A DNA stretch of 45,039 nt from Thermoflexus sp042408815 (GCF_042408815.1 NZ_JBHOQR010000019.1:1-45039); one strand, 5' to 3'; positions 8,442 through 17,450 are shown, counted from the first letter of the stretch. Numbers and translations are program-made. The notes: a model not told the origin generated them from the sequence alone.

Positions 8442-9848
8442 TTACGGCGCGCGCTCTCGCACCCGATCCGGCCAGGGCCCGCCCGGTGTGAGCTCCTGAT
8501 AGCGTTGATAGAAGCGACGAGCTTCCTCGGGCTTCCCCTGATCCCAGAGGGCGTCGCCCAGATAGAGATACGCCGGCGCGTGGTTCGGAGCGAGGATGAT
8601 CAGAGCCCGCAGGATCGGTTCGGCCTCCTGGGGGTGATGGTCCTGAACCAGCAGGGCGGCGTATTCCGTCAGAGCATCCCGATAGGTCCGGGCAAAGCTC
8701 GGGGCTCGGGGATCCGCGCCGAACACCTCCTGGGCCCACTCCTCCAGTGATCGGGGACGTTGATTCCAGTCCATGGGCAGGAAAGTCCCCCCATCCAGCT
8801 GGTAACGGAAGGAGGCGATTGAGAAGGCGGCGTGAAGCGCACGCCGCGCCCTGGCGACATCTCCGGCCTCCGCCCGCTGGCGGGCCACGGCCATCCCCTG
8901 CTGGAGGGCCAGCGCGGCCAGTTCCGGATCCGCGTCGACCTCATTCGTAAACCCCTTGGCATAGGCCTCGAAGGCCTCCTCCAGTCGTCCCGCCTCGATC
9001 TGCCTCCGGACCTCTTCATAAGTCTGGGCGGCCAGATCGGTACGGGCCGTCTCCACATGGCGGAACCCTTCTCCATCCCACTCCGCCTCCAGCGAAACCC
9101 CCCGTCCGCCTCCCGACACATTGATCCACTGGATTTTCTGTTCTTTCTCATCACAGAAGACATAATACAGCCGGGGGAGTCGCTCTCCTTCGCTCAGCGA
9201 ATCCAGGCCGGGGGCTTCTTGTTGCAGGGATCCCTCCAGGTCGAAAATCCAGAAACCTGCCACCACGAAGATTCGATTCCCGAACCGGCACACCCCCACA
9301 GGATTCGTCTTTATGCCGCTCAGATCGAAGATCTCCTCCTTGCTCAGGCGGTGGCGCTGTGCCACCTGCTCGATGGCCCAATCATACAAAGGATCGTAGG
9401 AGGTAGCGCCCTGCATATGATAAAGCGCGAGATAGAGCTCCCCCCGAAAGCCTTTCGGTGGCATCCCGGGGATCAGGCGGCCTCGATCGTCCAGGCACCG
9501 GCAGGCCTTGCGGACCAGCGCGAGGGCGCCTTCGAGGTGTCGCCGGGCCTCTGCGCCTTCCGCATTCATGGCCAGGCGGAGACCCTGGATCATGATCCGG
9601 TTCAGAACGGACGCGGGAAACGAAAGCTCTCGCCCGGATTCCAGGATCGCCTGGGCCGCGGCCCAATCACCGCTCTGGATCGCTTCTTCAAAGGTGAGGG
9701 TGGGTGGTCTGGAAGAAGCCGCTGGCCCCGCCGGCGCGACATTCACTGGGGCCTCGGTGGTCGGCTGGGAATCCCTCCCGGAAGTCGCCCGGGCGCAAGC
9801 AGCGCTCAGGATCACCATGCCCATGAGAAGCCATCGCAATGTTTTCAT
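8442..9848 (-). CDS. TPR lipoprotein of unknown function
   Basis: The 468-residue protein has a signal peptide ending in a lipobox Leu-Ser-Ala-Ala-Cys (Cys18), so it is probably attached to the outer face of the membrane. A Pro/Ala/Thr-rich spacer (about 20-45) and a helical body follow. The C-terminus (about 395-465) carries a clear TPR pair with Ala-Tyr-Leu-Tyr-Leu-Gly-Asp-Ala-Leu. ATG 9848 is supported by GGGAGG nine bases upstream and overlaps the stop of the lysozyme gene (ATGA), so the two proteins are probably made together. A regulatory, scaffolding or protective role toward the lysozyme is inference. The longer frame from 9875 has no separate ribosome-binding site. Confidence 0.8.
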   Translation of the reverse strand: MKTLRWLLMGMVILSAACARATSGRDSQPTTEAPVNVAPAGPAASSRPPTLTFEEAIQSGDWAAAQAILESGRELSFPASVLNRIMIQGLRLAMNAEGAEARRHLEGALALVRKACRCLDDRGRLIPGMPPKGFRGELYLALYHMQGATSYDPLYDWAIEQVAQRHRLSKEEIFDLSGIKTNPVGVCRFGNRIFVVAGFWIFDLEGSLQQEAPGLDSLSEGERLPRLYYVFCDEKEQKIQWINVSGGGRGVSLEAEWDGEGFRHVETARTDLAAQTYEEVRRQIEAGRLEEAFEAYAKGFTNEVDADPELAALALQQGMAVARQRAEAGDVARARRALHAAFSIASFRYQLDGGTFLPMDWNQRPRSLEEWAQEVFGADPRAPSFARTYRDALTEYAALLVQDHHPQEAEPILRALIILAPNHAPAYLYLGDALWDQGKPEEARRFYQRYQELTPGGPWPDRVRERAP

Positions 9849-10768
9849 GGGTTCCGACCTCCCTGGGGTGCCCATAAACGGACCAGGAAATCACGGGTGG
9901 GGGTGAACTCCGGATCCTCCGTGAGGCGATTGAGGATCTTTTCCCGGAAAGCGCGCTGGAATTCCGGGCTCACGGCGTGGCCACTCAGATCCTGAAGGCG
10001 GTTCAGCCATCCGGCCAGGAACCGGCGCTGGGAGGGATCCCGGGCCAGCTCCAGATAGCGGTTCAGGCGCAGATCCAGATACGCCTCCACCGCCGCCTCC
10101 GGGGTTCCCGGGTTCCGTTGCTGAACTTCCTGCAAGAACTGCTGGGCCCGCCCCGGCCCCATGTTGACGGCCGTGTCCATATGCACCAACCCCAGCGGCC
10201 GGGGGAGCCTTCCTGCCCCCGATTGCTCCCAGAACTCCCGGTAGATCGCCTCGGCTTCTGCCGGCGTGATCCGGGCCACCTCCTGCGGGGGCAGGCCGTG
10301 GCGACGACGGTAGTCGTCATAGGTGGCCTGGGTGATGCCCATGTTCGTCGGTCCGCCCCGATCATGGGGGTCGTGCCCATATCCGCCCTCCCACTTGCGG
10401 ATGAAGGCATAGGCTTCCTCAAAGGAGGCGGCCACCGCCGCCGTCGGGAGGGTGCCCATCGTGGCGGATAGGATCGGCTCCTGGAGAAGCCGGGCGGCCT
10501 CCTGGAAAGCATCCTCAAGTCGGGCCAGGGCCTGCTCCAGCGTCCGCGCCAGGAGCTCCACTTGGCCCTCGACCCGGCCCAGGTGTCTTGCCTGGGCCTT
10601 GTTCTCTGTCTGAAATCCCCGCCCGGGAACCGCGTGGACCGTCTCGATCAGAGCGATGCCCAACCACTGGGCGGTCCTCAATCGCTCGGCCCATTCCGCT
10701 CGCCATTCCCGCAGGCGCTGGATTTGCTGGCGGACTTCTTCTGGATGGATACGCAGGCTGGAGCTCAT
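9845..10768 (-). CDS. GH108-type peptidoglycan hydrolase with helical N-terminal domain
   Basis: The 307-residue protein has two parts. Residues 1 to about 105 form charged, Gln/Leu-rich helices without a signal peptide. From about 125 comes a glycoside hydrolase 108 (N-acetylmuramidase) domain with Trp-Glu-Gly-Gly-Tyr carrying the catalytic Glu, then Asp-Arg-Gly-Gly-Pro-Thr-Asn-Met-Gly-Ile-Thr, and later a helical segment with Asp-Thr-Ala-Val-Asn-Met-Gly-Pro. GH108 enzymes are phage or bacterial muramidases. ATG 10768 has AGGAGG seven bases upstream and is preferred over the longer frame to 10879. With no signal peptide, export needs another route; the helical N-terminus superficially resembles WXG100/LXG secretion domains but lacks the WxG motif. 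It is coupled to the downstream lipoprotein gene. Confidence 0.85.
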   Translation of the reverse strand: MSSSLRIHPEEVRQQIQRLREWRAEWAERLRTAQWLGIALIETVHAVPGRGFQTENKAQARHLGRVEGQVELLARTLEQALARLEDAFQEAARLLQEPILSATMGTLPTAAVAASFEEAYAFIRKWEGGYGHDPHDRGGPTNMGITQATYDDYRRRHGLPPQEVARITPAEAEAIYREFWEQSGAGRLPRPLGLVHMDTAVNMGPGRAQQFLQEVQQRNPGTPEAAVEAYLDLRLNRYLELARDPSQRRFLAGWLNRLQDLSGHAVSPEFQRAFREKILNRLTEDPEFTPTRDFLVRLWAPQGGRNP

Positions 10769-10853
10769 CCTTTGCCTCCTGGTGTATGATGGATGCGTTC
10801 CATAATCATGATAGCCATTTGAGAAGGAAGCCCGGTTGCCCGCTCCGCTGAAC

Positions 10854-10882
10854 TTGGCGATGGAGACTCCGGATGGCATACT
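10854..10882 (+). promoter_or_regulatory. Probable tyrS promoter
   Basis: TTGGCG, a 17-bp spacer and CATACT give 4/6 matches to each sigma-70-type element. The predicted start near 10889 leaves a leader of about 138 bases before tyrS. I do not see T-box hallmarks in that leader. Confidence 0.4.
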
Positions 10883-11026
10883 TTAGGGGTTAGGAGCGTC
10901 TCGGTAGGCACGGCTCGGCAGGCATGCGATGGGAGGGGGGGAGGCAGACGGCCTGGTCACCTCGCTCCCTCGAGCCTCCGTACGGCGGGATCCCGAAGGG
11001 AACGACCCGAGCGGGGAGGTTGTGGG

Positions 11027-12253
11027 ATGTCGATGTCGATCGACGAACAGGTTGCTCTCCTGATGCAGGGCACCGAATACGGCGATGAGACGCTGCGCCG
11101 GACGATGGAGGTCGAGTTGCGGGAGCGGCTCCAGGAGGGACGCCCGCTGCGGGTCTATCTGGGGGTGGACCCGCGGACCAGCGATCTGCATCTGGGGCAC
11201 ACGGTGCCCCTGCGGAAGCTGCGCCAATTCCAGGACCTGGGACACGAGACCATCCTGGTGATCGGCACGTTCACCGCGCTGGTCGGGGATCCCTCCGATC
11301 AGTTGCGGGGACGGGCGCTGATGTCCCCGGAGGAGGTGGAGGCCAACGCGCGCACCTATGCGGAGCAGGCTTTCCGGGTACTGGATCCCCGCAGGACCAT
11401 CCTCCGCTATAACGCCGAGTGGCTCTCCAAACTCACGTTCGCCGATCTGATCCGTCTGGCCTCTCATTTCACCGTGCAACAATTCCTGGCCCGGGAATCC
11501 TTCGCCGAACGTCTGAAGAGCGGCGATCCCATTTTCTTGCATGAGACCTTTTACCCGCTGATGCAAGGCTACGACGCCGTGGCCCTGCAGGCGGACGTGC
11601 AGATCGGCGGGACGGATCAGCTGTTTAACATCGTGGTCGCTGGCCGGAAGCTGCAGGAAGCCTTCGGTCAGCGGCCCCAGGTGGCAATCCTGCTCCCGTT
11701 GCTGCCGGGCACGGATGGCGTCCGCAAGATGTCCAAGTCCCTGGGCAACCACATCCCGCTCAACACAACACCGGAGGACATGTTCGGGAAGGTCATGAGC
11801 ATCCCTGATGAGGCGATGCCGATTTACTTCAAGCTCGTCACTCGTTACCCGCCCCCACGGATTGCAGCCATTGAGGAGGGTTTGCGATCGGGGAGCCTAC
11901 ACCCCCGGGATGTGAAGATGGAGCTGGCCCGTGAGATCGTTTCGATCTTCTTTGGGGCAGAGGCGGCGGAGCGGGCGGAGTCCCATTTCCGCACCGTGTT
12001 CCAGGAGCGGGCTTTCCCCGAAGAGATGCCTGCCTTCTCCCTGTCCGGCCCGCAGGCGCTCGTAGATGTGCTGGTGGCCGCCGGGTTGGCCCCCAGCCGC
12101 AGTGAAGCTCGCCGGCTGATCCGCCAGGGTGGGGTCCGGCTGGATGGGGAGACGGTCTCCGATGTGGAGGCCGTAGTCGCGATCGACCGGCCGAGGGTGC
12201 TTCAGGTAGGCCGCCGCCGCTTCGTCCGTCTGGTGCCCGAGGGCCCCTCGTAA
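11027..12253 (+). CDS. tyrS: Tyrosyl-tRNA synthetase
   Basis: This 408-residue class I synthetase charges tRNA-Tyr. The HIGH-type motif is HLGH (residues 55-58), the second ATP motif is KMSKS (234-238), and the tyrosine-binding Gln-Ile-Gly-Gly-Thr-Asp-Gln lies at 192-198. An S4 RNA-binding domain occupies about 340-405. The sequence around HIGH resembles the TyrZ-like branch common in Gram-positives and Chloroflexota. A second in-frame ATG two codons later could also serve; GGGAGG lies upstream of both. The divergent neighbour is the lysozyme operon, and the thioesterase gene follows after about 95 bases in the same direction. Confidence 0.96.
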   Translation: MSMSIDEQVALLMQGTEYGDETLRRTMEVELRERLQEGRPLRVYLGVDPRTSDLHLGHTVPLRKLRQFQDLGHETILVIGTFTALVGDPSDQLRGRALMSPEEVEANARTYAEQAFRVLDPRRTILRYNAEWLSKLTFADLIRLASHFTVQQFLARESFAERLKSGDPIFLHETFYPLMQGYDAVALQADVQIGGTDQLFNIVVAGRKLQEAFGQRPQVAILLPLLPGTDGVRKMSKSLGNHIPLNTTPEDMFGKVMSIPDEAMPIYFKLVTRYPPPRIAAIEEGLRSGSLHPRDVKMELAREIVSIFFGAEAAERAESHFRTVFQERAFPEEMPAFSLSGPQALVDVLVAAGLAPSRSEARRLIRQGGVRLDGETVSDVEAVVAIDRPRVLQVGRRRFVRLVPEGPS

Positions 12254-12348
12254 ATCCCTGGTTGCCCACGGCCCCCTCCGCGAGGAGAATAGGGGGTCGC
12301 ATGCAGGGTGGGTTCTTCAATCCTTCCCCACGAAGAGGTCCTACGCCT

Positions 12349-12843
12349 ATGGAAGGGAAGCGGGTTCAGGACAGCGAGGTGGTACTGACGCAGATCATGC
12401 AGCCGGAGCATGCCAACATCCTGGGCAATGTCCACGGCGGATGGATCATGAAGTTGATGGATGAGGCAGGGGCGATTGTATCGTCCCGCCACGCCCGCCG
12501 GCCCACTGTGACCGTGGTGGTGGATTCCATCCAGTTTTGCGCCCCAGTCCACGTGGGGGATTTGCTGCACGTGCGGGCACGCATGACCCGAGCATGGCGC
12601 ACCTCCATGGAGGTGGAGATCCAGGCCGAGGCGGAGGATCTGCTGACCGGGGAGCGACGGGTGACGGCGACGGCGTATTTCGTTTACGTGGCGCTGGATC
12701 GGGAGGGTCGACCCGCGCCGGTGCCCCCGCTGATCCTGGAGACGGAGGAAGAGCGCCGCAAGGCGGAGGAGGCGGATCAGCGTCGGGCGGAGCGGCTGGC
12801 CCGCCGGGAGAGCCTGGCAACCCGGCCTGCCCCGTCAACGTGA
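12349..12843 (+). CDS. Hotdog-fold acyl-CoA thioesterase
   Basis: The 164-residue protein has one hotdog domain (about 8-130) of the YciA/BFIT type. The His-Gly-Gly-Trp-Ile-Met-Lys-Leu-Met-Asp-Glu-Ala segment (around residues 30-42) carries the helix and acidic residue used in thioester hydrolysis. The last 35 residues are charged, Arg/Glu-rich and probably helical, beyond the family core. ATG 12349 follows GAAGAGGT; an in-frame ATG at 12301 with GAGGAG upstream would add 16 residues and cannot be excluded. The substrate acyl-CoA is unknown. The 3' end overlaps the convergent murJ gene by nine bases. Confidence 0.88.
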   Translation: MEGKRVQDSEVVLTQIMQPEHANILGNVHGGWIMKLMDEAGAIVSSRHARRPTVTVVVDSIQFCAPVHVGDLLHVRARMTRAWRTSMEVEIQAEAEDLLTGERRVTATAYFVYVALDREGRPAPVPPLILETEEERRKAEEADQRRAERLARRESLATRPAPST

Positions 12844-14220
12844 GCGCCCTTCGCCCGTGGGGAGGCTTTCTCCCGGTTCCATTGGGAATGAAACGTTAGG
12901 AGTCCGATCGAGCCATCGCATCCAGAGCAACAGGAGGAGCGCCTCCAGGCCGATGGCCATGCTGTTGGCCAGGGCCGGGCCGGAGGCGCCCAGGGTGGGA
13001 ACCAGCGCCGAGGCCATGGCCAGATACGCCGCGGTGCCTGCGACGGCCGCCGCCAGCGGCCGGAGGAAATCGTGACGGGCGTAGAAGGCGCGCGCAGTGA
13101 GCTCTGCAAAGGTGTAGGTCACCAGTCCGGGCGCGAACATCCGGAGGGCCGCCCCTACGGCCTCCACGGACGCCTCCCCAAAGGCTCCTCGGGCCAGCAA
13201 CCCTCGCACCAGCGTCTCTCCTTCGAACCATAACACGCCGCCGGCCAGCGCGGAGAGCGCCCCCGCGATTCCCAGGGTCCAGCCCAGATCCCGTCGCAGG
13301 GCCTCCCGATCCCCTCGGGCGGCATGGGCCGAGAGGGTAGGAAGGAGCACAACCGCCAGGCTGGTGCTGATCAGGGTCTGGGGGACCTGCATCAGGCGCC
13401 AGCTATAGGCGAGGGCCGCGACCCCTCCAGGCTCCAGACCGCCGATCAGGCGATAGCCCCAGGCGATCTGGAAATAGGCCAGCGCCACGATCAGAGCCCG
13501 TGGGATCAGCAACATGCCCACGGTCCGCAACCCTGCATGCCTGAGATCCATCCCCCAGGTCCACGGCCAGCCCCGCAACCCGGGGAGCAGTGTCATGGTG
13601 TGGAAGAAGGCGCCCAGAACCACCCCCCATGCGAGCCCGGTGATGCCCAGGGGACGAGCCAGGAAAAGCGCTCCAAGGATCGGGCCGCCATCGGCCAACA
13701 CCGAGCCCAGGGCTGGCCAGACAAAGCGCCGCGCCGAGTGCAGCACCGCCGTGAGCACCCCGCTGAGCCCGAACAGAACCGTCCCTGCCCAGAGCACTCG
13801 AAGCAGGCAGATCGCCCGATCCTGCACGGGTGGGGGAAGTCCCGGTCCAAAGACCACCCGCACCCAGAAAGGAGCGCTCCAGGCGATCAGCAGCCCGGCC
13901 AGGGTCAGCGCCCCCAGCGTCAGGAGGGCCACCGTGGCGGCGAGACGGGCGGCCTCCTGCGGGTTGCGTGCCGACCACATGGTCAGCACGGGCACGAGGA
14001 CCACAGCCAGGGTCCCGCCAGTGAACAGGAACAGAAAGTCCGGCATGACCATCGCCACGTCGAAGGCGCTTTTATCCGGCCCGGTGCCGAAGCGGGCGGC
14101 GATCACCGCCTGCGCCAGGAAGCCGGTGAGCTTCCCCAGCAAGCTCAGGCCTGCCACCACAGCCGCTGGATGCATGATTCGGCGGAGGAATCCATGGAGC
14201 TCTTCCGACACCGTGGGCAT
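12835..14220 (-). CDS. murJ: Lipid II flippase MurJ family protein
   Basis: This 461-residue polytopic membrane protein of the MOP superfamily translocates lipid II across the membrane during peptidoglycan synthesis. Near the N-terminus the Gly-Lys-Leu-Thr-Gly-Phe and Gly-Thr-Gly-Pro-Asp-Lys-Ser-Ala-Phe-Asp segments match the MurJ/MviN consensus (a Gly-x3-Asp-x-Phe loop). A dozen or so hydrophobic helices follow. It is shorter than E. coli MurJ (511), with fewer clear C-terminal segments. The nearby secreted esterase gene ends 50 bases upstream on the same strand, so they may be co-transcribed. No strong ribosome-binding site precedes ATG 14220. Another MOP exporter (polysaccharide) is the main alternative. 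Confidence 0.82.
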   Translation of the reverse strand: MPTVSEELHGFLRRIMHPAAVVAGLSLLGKLTGFLAQAVIAARFGTGPDKSAFDVAMVMPDFLFLFTGGTLAVVLVPVLTMWSARNPQEAARLAATVALLTLGALTLAGLLIAWSAPFWVRVVFGPGLPPPVQDRAICLLRVLWAGTVLFGLSGVLTAVLHSARRFVWPALGSVLADGGPILGALFLARPLGITGLAWGVVLGAFFHTMTLLPGLRGWPWTWGMDLRHAGLRTVGMLLIPRALIVALAYFQIAWGYRLIGGLEPGGVAALAYSWRLMQVPQTLISTSLAVVLLPTLSAHAARGDREALRRDLGWTLGIAGALSALAGGVLWFEGETLVRGLLARGAFGEASVEAVGAALRMFAPGLVTYTFAELTARAFYARHDFLRPLAAAVAGTAAYLAMASALVPTLGASGPALANSMAIGLEALLLLLWMRWLDRTPNVSFPMEPGESLPTGEGRSR

Positions 14221-14270
14221 CTCTTAAGGGGATTCCGCAACGGGTTTTCCTATGGCGCCATCAGGCCGGC

Positions 14271-15170
14271 CTATTGCCCCAATCCTCGCCAGGGCTCCGT
14301 ATAGAAATCCAGATAGGCTTCCAATGCCTGAGCCCACAGGGTATCCTCATGCCCTCCGGGATGGATCTCCAGGCGTATCGGGACTCCCCGGGCTTTCAAG
14401 ATCTCCGCCAGCTGCTGGGTTCCCGCCAGGGCCCAGTCCGTATCGCCGGCGTCCAGATAAATCCGCAGCCCCTGTAGATCGGCTTCCTGGGCCAGCTGGA
14501 AGGGATCGTAAGCGGGCGGGGCCTGATTCACGCTCAGCGCCGGGCTATGCCCCCCGACGCTGGCGAAAGCCTCCGGATGGCGCAGGGCGATCTCCAATGC
14601 CCACACACCGCCCCGCGAGATCCCGCCGATCGCCCGGGCCCACCGGGCCCTCTCCGCGGGATAGGAGGCTTCGATATGGGGGATCAGGACCTCCATCATC
14701 GCGGCCTCCACCGATCCCGGCCCGCCGCTGGTGTAGAGATACAGATCATCGGGGAAGCCCGGTAGCACGATCAGGAAAGGCGGCCAGCGTCCGGCGCGGA
14801 TCCCGGCTTCCATGGCCTCGTCGATTCCCAGCTGATCCCAGTGGGTCAGATCATATGGATAACCGTGGACCAGATAGAGTGCCGGATAGCGCCGGGCCGG
14901 ATCCCCGCATAGAGGAAGATACACCTGATAGCGGATCTCCACGTTAGTGGCGGGCACCTGGACTGAACCGGCCTCCCAGCGCCCCGGCGTGCACGTCGGG
15001 GTGGGCGTCCGGGTGGGGGGAATAGGGGTCGCGGTCGATGTGGGCGTGGGCGGTGGGGAGAGATCGACCATGGCCTGCGGCGTCAGGAGCAAGGCCCGGT
15101 TCAGCGTCAGCAGCATTCCCAGGAGGATAAGCCAGTTGAGCCTTCGCGCCTTGTCAGGCATGTCCATCAT
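14271..15170 (-). CDS. Secreted or membrane-anchored alpha/beta-hydrolase (esterase D/Fes-like)
   Basis: The 299-residue protein has an N-terminal transmembrane helix (about 12-30), a Pro/Thr-rich spacer (about 38-62) and an alpha/beta-hydrolase domain of the putative esterase family. The nucleophile elbow is Gly-Ile-Ser-Arg-Gly-Gly (Ser185), the likely acid lies in Asp-Ala-Gly-Asp-Thr-Asp (240-245) and the catalytic His is in Gly-Gly-His-Glu (His274). It acts outside the cytoplasmic membrane; the substrate is unknown, although relatives cleave siderophore, feruloyl or mycolyl esters. Alternative start codons at 15167 and 15161 exist, and none has a strong ribosome-binding site. Confidence 0.85.
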   Translation of the reverse strand: MMDMPDKARRLNWLILLGMLLTLNRALLLTPQAMVDLSPPPTPTSTATPIPPTRTPTPTCTPGRWEAGSVQVPATNVEIRYQVYLPLCGDPARRYPALYLVHGYPYDLTHWDQLGIDEAMEAGIRAGRWPPFLIVLPGFPDDLYLYTSGGPGSVEAAMMEVLIPHIEASYPAERARWARAIGGISRGGVWALEIALRHPEAFASVGGHSPALSVNQAPPAYDPFQLAQEADLQGLRIYLDAGDTDWALAGTQQLAEILKARGVPIRLEIHPGGHEDTLWAQALEAYLDFYTEPWRGLGQ

Positions 15171-15224
15171 TAGGTAGCGCGGATCTCCGTCGTAGGCTTT
15201 GGGTTCAGAAGGTGGAGCTGGCTT

Positions 15225-16187
15225 CTACCGAACCACTGCATGCGGATAACGGGCCATGGCGTCCTCGATCCGAATCCGCCAGCGGACATCCAGCGGCTCA
15301 GGGAGCCGATTTAACGGGAAGAACCCCACCTCCAAGGATTCGACGCCATCCGCCTGGAGACGGCCGCCTGTGATGCGCGCTTCGAAGCATGCGACCACCG
15401 GCTGGGAGCGATCGCCGTTCGGATAAGTAAACGTCCACGCCGGATCCGTATACAAGCCCACCAGGCGGGTCGGCTCCACCTGCAGTCCCGTCTCTTCCAT
15501 CACCTCGCGGATGAGCGTCTGATCGATGCGCTCGCCGATCTCCATGATCCCGCCGGGCAATCCCCACTCCCCATTGTCCTCACGGCGCTGCAGGAGGATC
15601 TCCCCGCGCTCGTTGAAGATCACGGCGCTGGTGGCGGGGACCACCAGGGTGGCCGGGCCGACCCGTTCCCGCAGACGCCGAATGGTTTCTCCGGGTTTCC
15701 GGACCGGCTGCCCGGGCGTGCCGGTCCGGAAGGCCGCCGTGGGATCGCCCCGCCGGTAATCCGCGATCATCGCCGCATACCAACGGGGCATCGGCGGGAG
15801 CGCTTTTAGGGGGAACCACCGCAACGCCCTGGACTCCCGGCCGTCGGGGCACAGGGTGCCCCCGATTGGGCGCGTTAGGAAGCAGGCGGTCACCGGGTGG
15901 ACGATATCGCCGTTGGGATAACGGACCATGAACGCAGGGGATGTATACAGGCCGATCAGTTTCCCGGCTTGGATGATCAGGCCGGTTTCCTCCGCGACCT
16001 CGCGATGGAGGGCCTGGAGGAGGGATTCGCCGGGCTCCATCGCGCCGCCGGGCAGGCCCCATGCCTCGAAGTCCGCGCGTTGCTGCAGGAGGATACGTCC
16101 GGCCTCGTCCACAATCAGAGCGGTCGCGTAGACTAGCCAGACCGGTTCCGATCCGATTTGCTGTCGCAGCCAGCGAACGTAGTCCAT
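15225..16187 (-). CDS. Tandem Nudix hydrolase
   Basis: The 320-residue protein holds two complete Nudix domains. The first box (about 52-74) contains Gly-Gly-Ala-Met-Glu-Pro-Gly-Glu-Ser and Arg-Glu-Val-Ala-Glu-Glu-Thr-Gly. The second (about 210-232) contains Gly-Gly-Ile-Met-Glu-Ile-Gly-Glu and Arg-Glu-Val-Met-Glu-Glu-Thr-Gly. All metal-binding Glu residues are present in both, so both may be active. Each half resembles single-domain ADP-ribose or nucleotide-sugar pyrophosphatases, so the gene looks like an internal duplication. ATG 16187 (Met-Asp-Tyr) matches single-domain homologues; the frame is open to 16289 but only with a TTG. It may be transcribed with the tRNA-Glu just upstream. Confidence 0.88.
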   Translation of the reverse strand: MDYVRWLRQQIGSEPVWLVYATALIVDEAGRILLQQRADFEAWGLPGGAMEPGESLLQALHREVAEETGLIIQAGKLIGLYTSPAFMVRYPNGDIVHPVTACFLTRPIGGTLCPDGRESRALRWFPLKALPPMPRWYAAMIADYRRGDPTAAFRTGTPGQPVRKPGETIRRLRERVGPATLVVPATSAVIFNERGEILLQRREDNGEWGLPGGIMEIGERIDQTLIREVMEETGLQVEPTRLVGLYTDPAWTFTYPNGDRSQPVVACFEARITGGRLQADGVESLEVGFFPLNRLPEPLDVRWRIRIEDAMARYPHAVVR

Positions 16188-16322
16188 GCGCGGGAATCGA
16201 TCTCCGAGGGTGTAGATCGCTTGGAGAAGCTCCTTGCGCCCCCGCTCAGGCGCAGGTCCGGCTGGAGGCCGGTCGGGCGAATAAAGCAATCGGGCGCGGC
16301 CTGTGCCGCGCCCGGACGGAGG

Positions 16323-16398
16323 TGGCCCCGGCGGGATTTGAACCCGCGATCTCTGCCTTGAGAGGGCAGCGTCCTAGACCGGGCTAGACGACGGGGCC
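16323..16398 (-). tRNA. tRNA-Glu (CUC)
   Basis: A full cloverleaf is visible: a 7-bp acceptor stem (GGCCCCG with CGGGGCC), an anticodon stem CTGCC/GGCAG enclosing loop CTCTCAA with anticodon CUC, and a T-arm GCGGG-TTCAAAT-CCCGC. The discriminator is A and no CCA is encoded. The 76-base gene has its own promoter immediately upstream. Confidence 0.95.
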
Positions 16399-16415
16399 AC
16401 GGTCTTTCGCCTTTA

Positions 16416-16444
16416 ATCTTACCGTGCGCGGTTCTCTCCGTCAA
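16416..16444 (-). promoter_or_regulatory. tRNA-Glu promoter
   Basis: TTGACG (16444-16439), a 17-bp spacer and TAAGAT (16421-16416) form a near-consensus sigma-70-type promoter ending 17 bases before the tRNA. The -35 overlaps the stop codon of the upstream metallophosphoesterase gene, so the two transcripts abut. Confidence 0.8.
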
Positions 16445-17382
16445 GGCGGAACGCGCCTGTCCCGCCGGGCCTCGCATGCGGGATGCCGGCGGATGGCCGT
16501 GTCGACCCAGCGGCCATCGATCGCGATGAACCGGAACGCCATGCGGCAGGCGTCCGCCTCTACCTGCATCGCCCCGTAGCTATCCCGGTAGCGGACCCGG
16601 CTGCCGGGGATGGGAGCCCGGAAGGGGTAGCGGGCGGGATGGCCCCCCAGGCCATTGACGAAGTAAAGGATCCCATCCCGCTCGATGCGCTCGTAGACGT
16701 GATCGTGACCGGTGAGGACCGCGGTGGCCCCCCAGGCGGCGAAGGGCCATTGCAATGCGGGGGTGGAGCCGTGGAGGCCGGAGGAGTAGGGGGGATGATG
16801 GAGGATCACCAGCCGCCATGGGGCATCCGAGGCCTGGAGCCGCGCCCGCAACCATCGCGCCTGGGGGGAGTCCGCGGTGATCCCATCGGGCTCGTGGGGA
16901 TCGCTGTCCAGGAAGAACAGATGCACCGGACCCCAGCGGACCTCATAGTAGCGCTCGTTCCCAGGCAGGGAGAAGTAATCGAAATACGCCCGCGCGTCGG
17001 CGGTCGCCCAGTCGTGGTTCCCCAGGGTTGGGAAGAAACGGTTGCGGTCGGCGCCGGGGCCGTAGCGGCCCCGATAGGGCGCGATGAACAGATGATAATA
17101 GCGCCCGACGTTCCCATCGATGGTCCGGGCCTCGCCGCGCGGGTAGTTGTTATCCCCCGTGGTGACGACGAAATCAGGGTTCCAGCTCTGAACCAGCCGG
17201 GCGACGGCCTCAGCAGGTGGCCCGGCCTGCCCGTAGTCGCCGATCACTGCGAAGCGCACCTGCGCCGGTGGAGGGGTGGGTGGGACAGTCCCGGGCCCTA
17301 TGGCCCGTTCCGCATCCGGCGCCCGGAAGGCCAGCGTTCCGAGCAGGAGAAGAGTGAAGGGAAGGCATTCCCATCGGCGCAT
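16441..17382 (-). CDS. Secreted purple acid phosphatase-like metallophosphoesterase
   Basis: The 313-residue protein has a short basic N-terminus and a hydrophobic signal or anchor (about 7-20), then a calcineurin-like metallophosphoesterase domain. The metal motifs are in order: Gly-Asp-Tyr-Gly (48-51), Gly-Asp-Asn-Asn-Tyr (76-80), Gly-Asn-His-Asp-Trp (about 117), His-His-Pro-Pro-Tyr (about 186) and Gly-His-Asp-His-Val-Tyr-Glu-Arg (about 220). The Tyr-bearing second and last motifs are those of purple acid phosphatases with a dinuclear centre. It probably releases phosphate from extracellular esters; the substrate is not evident. ATG 17382 is preferred to 17406 because the signal peptide begins there. 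Confidence 0.88.
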   Translation of the reverse strand: MRRWECLPFTLLLLGTLAFRAPDAERAIGPGTVPPTPPPAQVRFAVIGDYGQAGPPAEAVARLVQSWNPDFVVTTGDNNYPRGEARTIDGNVGRYYHLFIAPYRGRYGPGADRNRFFPTLGNHDWATADARAYFDYFSLPGNERYYEVRWGPVHLFFLDSDPHEPDGITADSPQARWLRARLQASDAPWRLVILHHPPYSSGLHGSTPALQWPFAAWGATAVLTGHDHVYERIERDGILYFVNGLGGHPARYPFRAPIPGSRVRYRDSYGAMQVEADACRMAFRFIAIDGRWVDTAIRRHPACEARRDRRVPP

Positions 17383-17450
17383 CGTTCCGGTCTGTCCCCG
17401 GTGCATCCGCTGCGATCTCCCGGTTCGTCCCGAGGGTTTCCCTATTTTCT

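Noticed and set aside
13324..14304. 326-codon plus-strand frame opposite murJ
   Set aside because: Low-complexity Gln/Pro/His-rich translation typical of antisense frames in GC-rich genes; murJ is clear on the other strand.
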